DNA of 64,000 nucleotides from Martinezella lusitana (GTDB lineage: Bacteria; Pseudomonadota; Alphaproteobacteria; Rhizobiales; Rhizobiaceae). This document shows positions 25,825 to 34,600 of this stretch, piece by piece (position 1 is the stretch's first letter; every line of letters starts with the position of its first letter). The notes beneath the pieces are model-generated. The model searched no databases. It saw nothing but the letters and a program-made list of their open reading frames with translations, and had not been told where the DNA came from. The stretch lies in the NCBI RefSeq assembly GCF_014207095.1, contig NZ_JACHBG010000008.1, positions 162,118-226,117 of the forward strand, read 5' to 3'. The position numbers were made by a program, and so were the translations under genes.

Positions 25825-26657
25825 GACTGGGCACTCCAGATGCCGGTAGCGGCGGTTTCGTGGGCATAAGTGGAAAAGTCTTTTGCTGGCCTGCCGAGGA
25901 TCTGGCTGACGCCATCCATGACAGGTGAGTTGCGGCCATCGAGTACCTGTGTGAAAAGCTCACGCAGGAGATCGGTGACCTCTTGCGGCAGGCCGTAGGC
26001 AGTCATTTCGGCGATGAAGGCATCGATGGGAACAGTTTCGTAGCCGATATATCTGCCCGATGCCAAGGCGGTTTCGGCAACCGCCTGGCGAAATGTGAGG
26101 GCGCGCGGCCCGGTCATCTCGTACATCTGGTTGCGGTGGCGCGGATCGACAAGACACTCCACGGCAGCGTCGGCAAGATCATCGGCATCGACGAAAGGCT
26201 CCGCGACATTGTCGGCCGGCAAGGCCAGCTTTCCCTGGAGAAGCCCGTCAACGAAAGCGCCTTCGCTGAAATTCTGGTTGAACCAGCTGGCGCGCAACAC
26301 CGTGTAGTCTATTCCGGCCGCTTTTAATCTCTCTTCACTACGGATCGCGCCATCTTCGCCACGGCCCGAGAGCAGAACGATGTGCTTCACGCCGGCTTCG
26401 ATCGCCGTCTTCGCAAATGCCGCGATCGCATCCGCCGCCCAGGCGACGGCAAGGTCTGGCTGGAATGTGACGTAGGCGGCGGAAGCGCCTTCCAGAGCCT
26501 GATGCCAAGTGCTGCGATCCTGCCAATCGAAGGAAGGCGTCGTCGAACGCGAGGCGGCCCGAACCTTGATGCCGCGCTTTTCCAGTCGCTCGGCGACGCG
26601 ACCGCCGGTCTTTCCCCGCCCACCGATAATGGCAACAGTCGAGTTCTGCATCTGCAT
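25821..26657 (-). CDS. NmrA-like NAD(P)-binding protein
   Basis: A 278-residue atypical SDR. The N-terminus VAIIGGRGKTGGRVAERL is the glycine-rich nucleotide site. VKHIVLLSGRG and YTVLRASWFNQNFSE are typical of NmrA/HSCARG and NAD(P)H-quinone-oxidoreductase-like proteins. No catalytic Tyr-xxx-Lys is expected in this group. It heads a two-gene operon with the DUF1772 protein and faces a TetR gene across two direct repeats, suggesting local TetR control, possibly in response to an electrophile. Confidence 0.88.
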   Translation of the reverse strand: MQMQNSTVAIIGGRGKTGGRVAERLEKRGIKVRAASRSTTPSFDWQDRSTWHQALEGASAAYVTFQPDLAVAWAADAIAAFAKTAIEAGVKHIVLLSGRGEDGAIRSEERLKAAGIDYTVLRASWFNQNFSEGAFVDGLLQGKLALPADNVAEPFVDADDLADAAVECLVDPRHRNQMYEMTGPRALTFRQAVAETALASGRYIGYETVPIDAFIAEMTAYGLPQEVTDLLRELFTQVLDGRNSPVMDGVSQILGRPAKDFSTYAHETAATGIWSAQS

Positions 26658-26676
26658 TTCAAACTCCTTCTGGGTA

Positions 26677-26723
26677 AAATGTGATAAATTCTCTCATTTG
26701 CGAAATGTGATAAACTCTCTTAT
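26677..26723. promoter_or_regulatory. Two 21-bp direct repeats, probable TetR operators
   Basis: Copies at 26677-26697 and 26703-26723 differ at only two positions and are 5 bases apart. Each copy contains an imperfect palindrome of the form ATGnGAnAAnTTnTCnCAT. They fill the 99-base divergent region between the NmrA-like gene and tetR, so they most likely control both. Confidence 0.65.
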
Positions 26724-26756
26724 ATTGCTTGTCAACAGCCACAGGCAGGGAATGAC

Positions 26757-27407
26757 ATGACGCAAGAACCGATCGCGAGACGCAGGCGCAGCAAGGAGGA
26801 GGCAGGCACACCGAGGCGCATACCCAGCCAGCAACGCGGTCGCGAGCGAGTGGATCTCATCCTTTCGGTGGCATCCGAGCTCATTGCGAAAAATGGCAGC
26901 GATGCGCTGCGCATGGGCGAGATCGTCGAGAAGGCCGGCGTATCCTTCGGCTCGCTCTATCAATATTTCCCGGACAAGACGGCGATCATCCGCGTGCTGG
27001 CCGAACGCTACAATGATCAGGGGCGGCAATGCGTCGAGGATGAGCTGGCCGCGATCACAAGCCGGGATCAGCTCCAGGCTGCGCTCGGACGCATCGTCGA
27101 TGGCTACTACGCCATGTTTCTGGATGAGCCTGTCATGCGCGACATCTGGCATGCCACCCATGCCGATAAGCTGCTGCAACAAATCGATGCCGAGGATATG
27201 GAGTGGCATTCCCAGGCCTTCCTGACGGTTCTCGAACGTCTCTGGCCGGAGCGCGATCATTCCGAACTGGCAAGAACTGCCCGGCTGACGATGCAGCTGG
27301 TCGCCGCCGCCGTCCGCTATGCGATCTCGATCGAAAGGGAGGAGGGCGACAAGGTGATCGCGCTGTTCAAGACCATGCTCCCCGCCGATCTCGGTATTGA
27401 TCGATAA
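26757..27407 (+). CDS. TetR family transcriptional regulator
   Basis: A 216-residue repressor. An Arg-rich N-terminal arm (ARRRRSKEEAGTPRR) precedes the helix-turn-helix: ILSVASELIAKNGSDALRMGEI then KAGVSFGSLYQYFPDKTAII. The C-terminal domain resembles the TetR_C group with IWHATHADKLLQQ. It is divergent from the NmrA/DUF1772 pair, and the tandem repeats between them are its likely target. The ligand is unknown. Confidence 0.92.
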   Translation: MTQEPIARRRRSKEEAGTPRRIPSQQRGRERVDLILSVASELIAKNGSDALRMGEIVEKAGVSFGSLYQYFPDKTAIIRVLAERYNDQGRQCVEDELAAITSRDQLQAALGRIVDGYYAMFLDEPVMRDIWHATHADKLLQQIDAEDMEWHSQAFLTVLERLWPERDHSELARTARLTMQLVAAAVRYAISIEREEGDKVIALFKTMLPADLGIDR

Positions 27408-27522
27408 GGGTACGGGTCGCCTCTCGCGCGCGGATGTTGGCAAAAGCGTCTATTCGTCTGGAAACCCGGGCCGCTTGCTGCTATTGCCGCTGGAACATTA
27501 GCGCTGCGAAGGAGGCCCCCGC

Positions 27523-28221
27523 ATGACCCAGATGACATTTACCGATCGCGCCGTCATGGCTGAGTTGGTGGCAAAGATGCTTTGGGAGATCAAGGCGGTC
27601 CATTTCAGCGCCGACAAGCCCTATAAATTCGCCTCCGGCATGGCGAGCCCGGTCTATATCGATTGCCGCAAACTGATCTCCTATCCGCGCATCCGCTCGA
27701 CGGTCATGGACTTTGCCGCCAGCACCATCGTTCGCAATGTCGGCTTCGAGCAGTTCGACTGCGTGGCCGGCGGCGAGACGGCGGGCATCCCCTTTGCCGC
27801 TTTCCTGGCCGAGCGCTTGAACCTGCCGATGATCTATGTGCGCAAGCAGCCGAAGGGCCACGGCCGCAATGCTCAGATCGAAGGCGATATGAAGGACGGC
27901 GCGCGCGTGCTCGTCATCGAGGATCTGACGACGGCCGGCGGCAGCATGTTCACCTTCGTCGATGCCATTCGCGCAGCCGGCGGCATCGTCGACCATGGCA
28001 TGGCGCTGTTCTACTACGGCATCTTCCCCGAGGCTGTGGAACGCTTTGCCAATAAAAAGGTCCGCCTTCAGCATCTCGCTACCTGGCGCGATGTGCTTGC
28101 CGTCGCCAAGGAACAAAAGTTGTTCGACGACAAAACGCTCGGCGAAGTCGAGGCTTTCCTCAATGCGCCGCTCGCCTGGTCGGGCCGCAACGGCGGTATT
28201 TCGGAGCTGCCCACAAACTGA
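27523..28221 (+). CDS. pyrE: Orotate phosphoribosyltransferase
   Basis: PyrE joins orotate to PRPP to give OMP. The 232-residue product has the substrate loop YVRKQPKGHGRNAQIEG and the PRPP motif RVLVIEDLTTAGGS. FASGMASPVYIDCRKLISYP is the orotate-binding N-part. Its length is a little above the E. coli enzyme, as in other rhizobia. AAGGAGG lies upstream of the ATG. It may be cotranscribed with the fructokinase gene 77 bases downstream. Confidence 0.96.
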   Translation: MTQMTFTDRAVMAELVAKMLWEIKAVHFSADKPYKFASGMASPVYIDCRKLISYPRIRSTVMDFAASTIVRNVGFEQFDCVAGGETAGIPFAAFLAERLNLPMIYVRKQPKGHGRNAQIEGDMKDGARVLVIEDLTTAGGSMFTFVDAIRAAGGIVDHGMALFYYGIFPEAVERFANKKVRLQHLATWRDVLAVAKEQKLFDDKTLGEVEAFLNAPLAWSGRNGGISELPTN

Positions 28222-28298
28222 CGCTTTGCTTTTGCAGTGAATCTATCTAATCGATTTATGTGACTGGATAAGACAGACGCGCTCTTTGGGAGGCCGGA

Positions 28299-29225
28299 AT
28301 GATTTTGTGCTGTGGCGAAGCTTTGATCGACATGCTGCCGCGGGATACGACGCTGGGCGAAAAGGGCTTTGCGCCCTATGCCGGCGGCGCCATCTTCAAC
28401 ACCGCGATAGCGCTCGGGCGTCTCGGCATCCCCACGGGCTTCTTCACCGGCATCGCCGATGACATGATGGGCGAGATCCTGCGCGAGACTCTGTCGGCCT
28501 CCAAGGTCGATTTCAGCTATTGCGCCATCACGCCGCGGCCGAGCACGATTGCCTTCGTCAAGCTCGTCAACGGCCAAGCGACCTATGCCTTCTACGATGA
28601 AGGTACGGCTGGCCGCATGATCACCGAGGCGGATCTTCCGACGCTCGGCGACGATTGCGAAGCCCTGCATTTCGGCGCGATCAGCCTGATCCCCGATCCC
28701 TGCGGCGCGACCTATGAGGCGCTGATGAAGCGCGAGCATCAGAGCCGCGTCATCTCGCTCGACCCGAACATCCGTCCCGGCTTCATCAAGGACAAGGCCG
28801 CCCATATGGGCCGCATCAACCGGATGGCAGCCATGTCCGACATTCTCAAGTTCTCGGATGAGGATCTGGAATGGTTCGGCATTGCAGGCAATCACGATGA
28901 ACTCGCCGCTCATTGGCTGAACCGGGGCGCCAAGCTCGTCGTCGTCACCAAGGGTGCGGAAGGCGCGACCGGCTACACAAAGTCGTTGAAGGTTCCGGTT
29001 CCGAGCGAGCGCGTCACCGTCGTCGATACGGTCGGGGCTGGCGATACCTTCGATGCCGGCATCCTGGCATCGCTGAAGATGAACAATCTGCTGACCAAGG
29101 CACAGGTGGCTTCACTCAACGAGAAAGCATTGCGGGATGCACTGGCTCTGGGCGCCAAGGCTGCGGCAGTCACGGTGTCGCGCGCTGGTGCCAACCCGCC
29201 CTGGGCGCACGAGATCGGGCTCTAA
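28299..29225 (+). CDS. frk: Fructokinase (PfkB family)
   Basis: A 308-residue sugar kinase that most likely makes fructose-6-phosphate. Signature 1 is AGGAIFNTAIALGRLG, and signature 2 with the catalytic base is DTVGAGDTFDAGILASL. YDEGTAGRM is typical of fructokinases. It forms the first step after FrcBCA import, and pgi lies directly downstream on the opposite strand. A strong bidirectional terminator separates the two. Confidence 0.9.
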   Translation: MILCCGEALIDMLPRDTTLGEKGFAPYAGGAIFNTAIALGRLGIPTGFFTGIADDMMGEILRETLSASKVDFSYCAITPRPSTIAFVKLVNGQATYAFYDEGTAGRMITEADLPTLGDDCEALHFGAISLIPDPCGATYEALMKREHQSRVISLDPNIRPGFIKDKAAHMGRINRMAAMSDILKFSDEDLEWFGIAGNHDELAAHWLNRGAKLVVVTKGAEGATGYTKSLKVPVPSERVTVVDTVGAGDTFDAGILASLKMNNLLTKAQVASLNEKALRDALALGAKAAAVTVSRAGANPPWAHEIGL

Positions 29226-29253
29226 GCAGCTCGACTTTCAAACCTTCCAATAA

Positions 29254-29289
29254 AAGAGCCCGCCTGATGCTTCAGGCGGGCTCTTCTGT
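29254..29289. terminator. Bidirectional terminator between frk and pgi
   Basis: A perfect 14-bp stem (AAGAGCCCGCCTGA with its complement) and a TGCT loop lie between the convergent stops. A's precede it and T's follow it on the plus strand. Confidence 0.85.
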
Positions 29290-29304
29290 TTCCGATGAAG
29301 ATAT

Positions 29305-30930
29305 TTACTTCGCGCGGCTTGCCAGCGCAGCCACCAGCCCCTGCGTCGAGGAATCGTGGCCGGCAGCGCTTTCCTTGCCTTCGATGACCGGGAGCAGGCC
29401 CGTTGCCAGTTCCTTGCCGAGCTCGACGCCCCACTGGTCGAAGGAATTGATGCGGAAGAGCACGCCTTCGACGAAGACGCGGTGCTCGTAGAGAGCGATC
29501 AGGCGGCCGAGCGCATAGGGCGTCAGCTTGTCATAGACGAAGGTGATCGACGGACGGTTGCCGGTGAAGACGCGGTGCGGTGCGATGAAATCGGCCTTTT
29601 TGTCGTCCATGCCCTTAGAGGTGAGCTGTGCCTTGGCTTCCTCAAAGGTGCGGCCCTTCATCAGCGCTTCCGACTGCGCCAGGCAGTTGGCCATCAGAAG
29701 CTGGTGCTGGTGACGCAGGTTCGGCTCGAAGCCGTTGGCGGCGATCATGAATTCTGCCGGGATGACGCTCGTGCCCTGGTGGATGAGCTGGTAGAAGGCG
29801 TGCTGGCCGTTGGTGCCGGGCTCGCCCCAGACGACTGGGCCGGAATTGCCTTCAACCGGCGTGCCATCGATGGTGACGCCCTTGCCGTTCGATTCCATAT
29901 CGAGCTGCTGCAGATAGGCCGGGAAGCGCGACAGGCGCTGGTCATAGGGTAGGATTGCGCGCGTCGGATAGCCGAGCACATTGCGATGATAGAAGCCGAT
30001 GGTGCCAAGCAGCATCGGCAGGTTTTCCTTGAATGGTGCCTTGCGAAAATGGTTGTCCATCGCATGCGCGCCGTCCAGGAACTTGCCGAAATTTTCCGGG
30101 CCGATCGCGATCATCAGCGGCAGGCCGATGGCCGACCAGATCGAGTAGCGGCCGCCGACCCAATCCCAGAAGCCGAAGACGCGCTCGCTGTCGATGCCGA
30201 AGGTGGCAACCTTGTCGAGCGCCGTCGAGACGGCGGCGAAATGATGCTGCACGGCAGCTTCGCCGAGCGCGTCGGCGATGAACTTGCGCGCGGTCTGAGC
30301 GTTCGTCATCGTTTCGATGGTCGTGAAGGTCTTCGAAGCGACGATGAACAGCGTTGTTTCAGGCTTAACGAGCTTCAGGATATCGGCGATATGCGCGCCG
30401 TCGATGTTGGAGACGAAATGCGAGCGCGGACCGTCATGGAAGGGAGCAAGCGCCAGGGTCGCCATGACCGGGCCGAGATCGGAGCCGCCGATGCCGATAT
30501 TGATGACGTCGGTGATTGCCTTGCCCGTGGAGCCCTTCAGCGCGCCGGAGCGGATGCCGTCGGCAAACTTGCCCATGGCGGCGAGAACGCCGTTGACGTC
30601 AGGCATCACGTCCTTGCCGTCGACCAGCACCGGCGTGTTGGAGCGGTTGCGCAACGCGGTGTGCAGCACGGCGCGGTTTTCGGTGAAGTTGATGGCGACA
30701 CCCGAGAACATTTCCTCGCGCTTGGCCGCGACGCCACCTTCGGCTGCTAGTTTCTCGAGAAGGGCGAGAATATCGTCGTTCACCGCCGTCTTGGAGTAAT
30801 CCATCAGCAGGTCGTCGAAGGAGGCGCTGAAGTGGGAGAAGCGTTTGGGATCGGCGGCGAAGGCGGCGCGGATATCCGTGACCTTCGTTGCCGACGCAGT
30901 GCTCTTCAGTTGATCGACGAGGGCGTTCAT
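29305..30930 (-). CDS. pgi: Glucose-6-phosphate isomerase
   Basis: Pgi interconverts glucose-6-phosphate and fructose-6-phosphate. The 541-residue product carries NIGIGGSDLGP, VASKTFTTIET, the signature FGFWDWVGGRYSIWSAIGLP (in parts), and the C-terminal INSFDQWGVELGKELA. Catalytic Glu and His occur in MESNGKG and IHQGT regions. It works with the adjacent fructokinase to route fructose into the Entner-Doudoroff and pentose pathways usual in rhizobia. Confidence 0.97.
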   Translation of the reverse strand: MNALVDQLKSTASATKVTDIRAAFAADPKRFSHFSASFDDLLMDYSKTAVNDDILALLEKLAAEGGVAAKREEMFSGVAINFTENRAVLHTALRNRSNTPVLVDGKDVMPDVNGVLAAMGKFADGIRSGALKGSTGKAITDVINIGIGGSDLGPVMATLALAPFHDGPRSHFVSNIDGAHIADILKLVKPETTLFIVASKTFTTIETMTNAQTARKFIADALGEAAVQHHFAAVSTALDKVATFGIDSERVFGFWDWVGGRYSIWSAIGLPLMIAIGPENFGKFLDGAHAMDNHFRKAPFKENLPMLLGTIGFYHRNVLGYPTRAILPYDQRLSRFPAYLQQLDMESNGKGVTIDGTPVEGNSGPVVWGEPGTNGQHAFYQLIHQGTSVIPAEFMIAANGFEPNLRHQHQLLMANCLAQSEALMKGRTFEEAKAQLTSKGMDDKKADFIAPHRVFTGNRPSITFVYDKLTPYALGRLIALYEHRVFVEGVLFRINSFDQWGVELGKELATGLLPVIEGKESAAGHDSSTQGLVAALASRAK

Positions 30931-31042
30931 GGGAGGCTCCTTGCGGTTCGCGTAGCCGGCTGTCAGACATGGCTGGACGCTTTGAGTTTGGTCGCGGAAA
31001 CTATTCCCTATGTAGGGCGTAAATCAAGTTCACCTATCGTCC

Positions 31043-31082
31043 AAAAAGAAAAAAGGCCGCTCGCGGATTAAGACGAGCGGCC
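31043..31082 (-). terminator. Rho-independent terminator after fadD
   Basis: GGCCGCTCG and CGAGCGGCC form a 9-bp stem. On the minus strand it is followed by an almost unbroken run of T (31054-31043). It lies 23 bases past the fadD stop. Confidence 0.85.
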
Positions 31083-31104
31083 CCTTGAATGGCATGGAAT
31101 TATG

Positions 31105-32802
31105 TCAGCCGCGCAACTCCTTGCGCAGGATCTTGCCGACATTCGATTTCGGCAGTTCAGTGCGGAATTCGATGAAGCGCGGGCGCTTGTAGTTGGTGAG
31201 GTTTTCCGCGCAATGAGCCTTCACATCCGCTTCCGTTAGGGCGGGATCCTTCTTGACGATGAAGAGCTTAACCGCTTCGCCGGAATGCGGATCGGGTACG
31301 CCGATCGCAGCCGCCTCCAGAACCCCCGGATGCACGGCGGCGACTTCCTCGATCTCGTTGGGATAGACGTTGAAGCCCGACACCAGGATCATGTCCTTCT
31401 TGCGGTCGACGATCTTGGTATAGCCGCGCTCGTCCATGAAGCCCATGTCGCCGCTGCGGAAGAAGCCATCCGGTGTCATCACGCGCGCCGTCTCTGCCGG
31501 CTGCTTCCAGTAGCCTGCCATGACCTGCGGGCCGCGGATGCAGATTTCTCCGACCTCGCCGAGCGGCAACGAATTACCGTTCTCGTCGCGAATGTCGAAA
31601 TCCGTGCCTGACAGCGGCAGGCCGATCGTACCGGTAAATTCCGGGCTGTCGAAACGATTGGCGCTTGCGACCGGTGACGTCTCGGAAAGGCCGTAGCCTT
31701 CGGTGATCCAGGCGCCCGTCAACTTCTGCCAGCGCTCGGCGACCGGCCGTTGCACCGCCATGCCGCCGGCGAGCGTCGCCGTATTGGACAAATCGAGCTT
31801 GGCGAATTCGGGATTGTTCATCAGGGCGTTGAACAGGGTGTTCAGGCCGGGGAACATGTCGAACTTGTATTTGCCAAGTTCCTTGATGAAGGCCGGTATA
31901 TCGCGCGGGTTGGCGATCAGCACATTGTGGCCGCCGAGCGACATGCCCATCAGCGAGTTCACGGTCAGCGCAAAGATGTGATAGAGCGGCAGGGCGCAGA
32001 CGAAGGTCAGCTGCTCGGGGCGCGGCTTGTTGATGTAGGCCGATTCCAACCAGAGCAGCAGTTGCTGCTGGTTGGCGAGCAGATTGGAATGGGTGAGGAT
32101 CGCACCCTTTGCAACACCCGTTGTCCCGCCCGTATATTGCAGGAAGGCGATGTCGCTGCCCGTCAGCTCGGATGGCTTCAGCGGCAGGCGCGCGCCCTCG
32201 GCGATCACGGCCTTGAAGTTGCGATGGCCGGGTATGGACCAGGCCGGCACCAGCTTCTTCACCTTTCGGACGATGAAGTTGACGATGTGACCCTTGAGGC
32301 CAAGCATGTCGCCAAGCGAGGTGACGACGACATGGCGAACATCCGTATGCGCCAGAACCTGCTCCACCGTATGAGCGAAGTTTTCCAGGACGAAGATCGC
32401 CTTGGCGCCGCAATCGCGCAGCTGGTGCTCGAGTTCGCGTGGCGTATAGAGCGGGTTCACGTTGACGACGACAAGGCCGGCGCGAATGATGCCATAGGTG
32501 GTAACGGGATTTTGCAGCACATTCGGCATCATCACGGCGACGCGGTCGCCCTTCTTGAGGCCGAGGCTTTGCAGCCATGCGGCGATCTTGCGCGTTTGCG
32601 TATCGAGATCGCGATAGGTGATCGGTTTGCCCATGCTGGTGAAGGCGGGGCGACCGCCGTAGCGGGCGCAGCTCTCCTCCAGCAATTCGACGAGTGATGC
32701 ATGCTCCAGCGGCGGCAGTTCTGCCGGTACGATATCCGGATAGGACGCCAGCCAAATCTTCTTGACCTGCGGTCTATCCGAAGGAGCGGAGATTGAATTC
32801 AT
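31105..32802 (-). CDS. fadD: Long-chain fatty acid-CoA ligase
   Basis: FadD activates fatty acids with ATP and CoA for beta-oxidation or signalling. The 565-residue product has the AMP-binding motif YTGGTTGVAKGA, EGYGLSETSP, the hinge SGDMGFMDERGYTKIVDRKKDMI (in parts) and the catalytic Lys near the end in PKSNVGKILRKELR. I chose the ATG at 32802 because GGAGGAA lies 7 bases upstream; an in-frame GTG six bases earlier is too close to it. A perfect 16-bp palindrome lies 159 bases upstream of the start. In S. meliloti fadD affects swarming and nodulation. Confidence 0.94.
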   Translation of the reverse strand: MNSISAPSDRPQVKKIWLASYPDIVPAELPPLEHASLVELLEESCARYGGRPAFTSMGKPITYRDLDTQTRKIAAWLQSLGLKKGDRVAVMMPNVLQNPVTTYGIIRAGLVVVNVNPLYTPRELEHQLRDCGAKAIFVLENFAHTVEQVLAHTDVRHVVVTSLGDMLGLKGHIVNFIVRKVKKLVPAWSIPGHRNFKAVIAEGARLPLKPSELTGSDIAFLQYTGGTTGVAKGAILTHSNLLANQQQLLLWLESAYINKPRPEQLTFVCALPLYHIFALTVNSLMGMSLGGHNVLIANPRDIPAFIKELGKYKFDMFPGLNTLFNALMNNPEFAKLDLSNTATLAGGMAVQRPVAERWQKLTGAWITEGYGLSETSPVASANRFDSPEFTGTIGLPLSGTDFDIRDENGNSLPLGEVGEICIRGPQVMAGYWKQPAETARVMTPDGFFRSGDMGFMDERGYTKIVDRKKDMILVSGFNVYPNEIEEVAAVHPGVLEAAAIGVPDPHSGEAVKLFIVKKDPALTEADVKAHCAENLTNYKRPRFIEFRTELPKSNVGKILRKELRG

Positions 32803-32960
32803 GCGCACTTCCTCCTTTACGCACCATCACCACGCCCCGCCATGTTCAACGGCGGTTAGGTAGAGTGTCATCGCGCGACTGAAAAGTCTCCCGCTTTTCA
32901 TGGCGCTGCAGCTCTCGCTCTCAACTAAATCACTCGAGCGCTTCGAAAGCTACAATAACC

Positions 32961-32976
32961 TTGACGTAAACGTCAA
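32961..32976. promoter_or_regulatory. Palindromic operator TTGACGTAAACGTCAA
   Basis: A perfect 16-bp palindrome upstream of fadD, with the same half-site (TTGACGT/ACGTCAA) as the site before the nitronate monooxygenase gene. It resembles sites of MerR-type LiuR regulators of acyl-CoA catabolism as I recall them; the identity of the regulator is inference. Confidence 0.6.
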
Positions 32977-33022
32977 TATTTCTTGTGCGCTCACGTTTTT
33001 TTACGGTTTTGAAAAAAATGCT

Positions 33023-33047
33023 GGAACTTTTACCATAACGGAGCGTT
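33023..33047 (+). promoter_or_regulatory. EcfG/RpoE2 (general stress) promoter
   Basis: GGAAC (33023-33027), a 16-base spacer and CGTT (33044-33047) match the consensus of the alphaproteobacterial general-stress sigma factor. It lies about 100 bases upstream of the PRC-barrel gene and points toward it. Confidence 0.75.
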
Positions 33048-33150
33048 AATGTTCCCGTGGGCGTAAACCCATCGGAGCATCGTGCTGCCTCAAAGAGCAG
33101 ATCGGACGCTCCAAAGTTTATGTGAAGCGTATCCAAAAGGAGGTGCGCAC

Positions 33151-33543
33151 ATGCATAAAGAGAGTGCCGATATCCATGGCCGTGACCTTTACATCAAGGA
33201 CATGTCGATGCTGGTTGCTTGCGACCGCGTCGAAGGCTCCCGGGTATTCGGCTCCGACGGCAAGCAGATTGGTCATATTGAACGCCTGATGCTTGAGAAG
33301 AGCGATGGACGCATTGCTTTTGTCATTCTGAGCTTCGGCGGCTTTTTTGGCATCGGTCAGGATCACTACCGGCTGCCTTGGGAAAAGCTGCGCTATGATG
33401 CCCGCATAGACGGCTATCGGGTCAGCATGACCAAGAACGACATCGAAAAGGCGCGCCGCTTCGCCAGCAAGGATGAACACGACCACAAGGATCATGGCCA
33501 CAAGAGCCACGATTATTTTGGCGTGCCCCCCTATTGGATGTGA
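33151..33543 (+). CDS. PRC-barrel domain protein
   Basis: A 130-residue cytoplasmic protein with one PRC-barrel domain (about 12-85): MLVACDRVEGSRVFGSDGKQIGHIERLMLEK is the family pattern, seen here in parts. The end is His/Asp-rich (DEHDHKDHGHKSHD) and closes with PPYWM. The ATG at 33151 has a perfect AAGGAGGT seven bases upstream; a longer in-frame start at 33082 is less likely. With an EcfG-type promoter it is probably stress- or stationary-phase-induced. PRC-barrels occur in RNA metabolism and photosynthesis proteins; the role here is unknown. Confidence 0.88.
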   Translation: MHKESADIHGRDLYIKDMSMLVACDRVEGSRVFGSDGKQIGHIERLMLEKSDGRIAFVILSFGGFFGIGQDHYRLPWEKLRYDARIDGYRVSMTKNDIEKARRFASKDEHDHKDHGHKSHDYFGVPPYWM

Positions 33544-33568
33544 GTGCGTTGACGGAGCTGACAAGTTA

Positions 33569-33599
33569 AGCCCCGCCGAAGCGGGGCTGTGTTTTGTCT
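33569..33599 (+). terminator. Rho-independent terminator after the PRC-barrel gene
   Basis: AGCCCCGC, a CGAA tetraloop and GCGGGGCT are followed by GTGTTTTGTCT. The core stem and loop are the same as in the terminator after yidC. Confidence 0.75.
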
Positions 33600-33603
33600 A
33601 GCT

Positions 33604-33999
33604 CTATAAAAACCGACCATGCCGTTGCACGACCTCGATCTTGTAACCGTCGGGGTCGGTGACGAAGAAAAGCAACGCAAAGAGTTTCCCATCGCGATTG
33701 AGCTCGACGATCTTGCCGGGATTTAGCCCGAGCTTCGTCATGCGCTCATGCTCGTCCTTCAATTCGTCGACGGAGACGGCAAGGTGGCCGTAGGCGTCAC
33801 CCAGCGCGTAGGGTTCTGTGCGACCCTGGTTGACGGTCAGCTCCAGCTCGAAGCCGGTCTCGGCATTGCTGAGATAGATCAGGGTAAAGGTTTCGAATGC
33901 GACGCGGTCGGCAATCTTCAGACCGAAGGCCTTGCCGTAGAAATCGACGGAGCGCGCTTCATCGAGCACGCGGATCATCGAGTGAATTATCTTGGCCAT
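33604..33999 (-). CDS. gloA: Glyoxalase I (lactoylglutathione lyase)
   Basis: A 131-residue VOC-fold enzyme that isomerises the methylglyoxal-glutathione hemithioacetal. The four metal ligands of the E. coli type are in place: His6 (IIHSMIRV), Glu53 (ELELTVNQG), His72 (YGHLAVSV) and Glu122 (DGYKIEVVQ). FALLFFVTDPDGYKIE is the usual end. The ATG at 33999 has GGAG six bases upstream; a longer start at 34047 lacks support. It is convergent with the PRC-barrel gene. Confidence 0.88.
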   Translation of the reverse strand: MAKIIHSMIRVLDEARSVDFYGKAFGLKIADRVAFETFTLIYLSNAETGFELELTVNQGRTEPYALGDAYGHLAVSVDELKDEHERMTKLGLNPGKIVELNRDGKLFALLFFVTDPDGYKIEVVQRHGRFL

Positions 34000-34167
34000 C
34001 AGGATCTCCATCGGTTGCATCAATTTTCCACCAGAAGCCAATGCCACCGGCGCCCGTTGAAGGCAAGCGCGGGGAAAACCGCTGCGCCTGGTGATCGGGG
34101 GTTTCTGGATGCCGTTCCGTCTGCTTTACTCCGCAGCGCTCAGACATAGGCTCAATGGGGAGACGCC

Positions 34168-34551
34168 ATGTACTACGCTATTCTGGCCTATCACGAAGAA
34201 GGCATCGTTGAATCATGGAGCGAGGAGGAAGATGCCGCGCTCATGACGGACTTGCTTGAGGTCAATGATCGTCTGGTCGCTCAAAAATCGCTCGGTCCCG
34301 CCGCGCGGCTCGGCTCGACGCAAAACGCCGTCACCTTGCGTGGCAAAGGCCCGGGAATTGTCATTGATGGCCCGTTTGCCGAAACCAAGGAAGAGTTGCT
34401 CGGTTTCTACGTGGTCGACTTCCCGTCGATAGAGCGGGCGGTCGAGGCCGCACGTGAATTGCGCCGTGCCAATCCGACCGCTGTCTATGAGATCAGACCG
34501 ATCTCGCTCTACGTGCCCGGCGCGTCCTTGCCATCAGGCGAAGGCAACTGA
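34168..34551 (+). CDS. YCII-related (DGPF) domain protein
   Basis: A 127-residue single-domain protein with the family hallmark VIDGPFAETKEELLGFYVVD. The start MYYAILAYHEEGIVESWSEEEDAAL (in parts) is typical of the DGPF group often found beside ECF sigma factors, although none is adjacent here. It is the second YCII protein in the window. The role is unknown. It stands alone, upstream of the convergent ABC operon. Confidence 0.85.
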   Translation: MYYAILAYHEEGIVESWSEEEDAALMTDLLEVNDRLVAQKSLGPAARLGSTQNAVTLRGKGPGIVIDGPFAETKEELLGFYVVDFPSIERAVEAARELRRANPTAVYEIRPISLYVPGASLPSGEGN

Positions 34552-34600
34552 CCGGTTTTGAATGAACTGAGGGCAGTGCCGCGGGATGACGCCTTCGATC

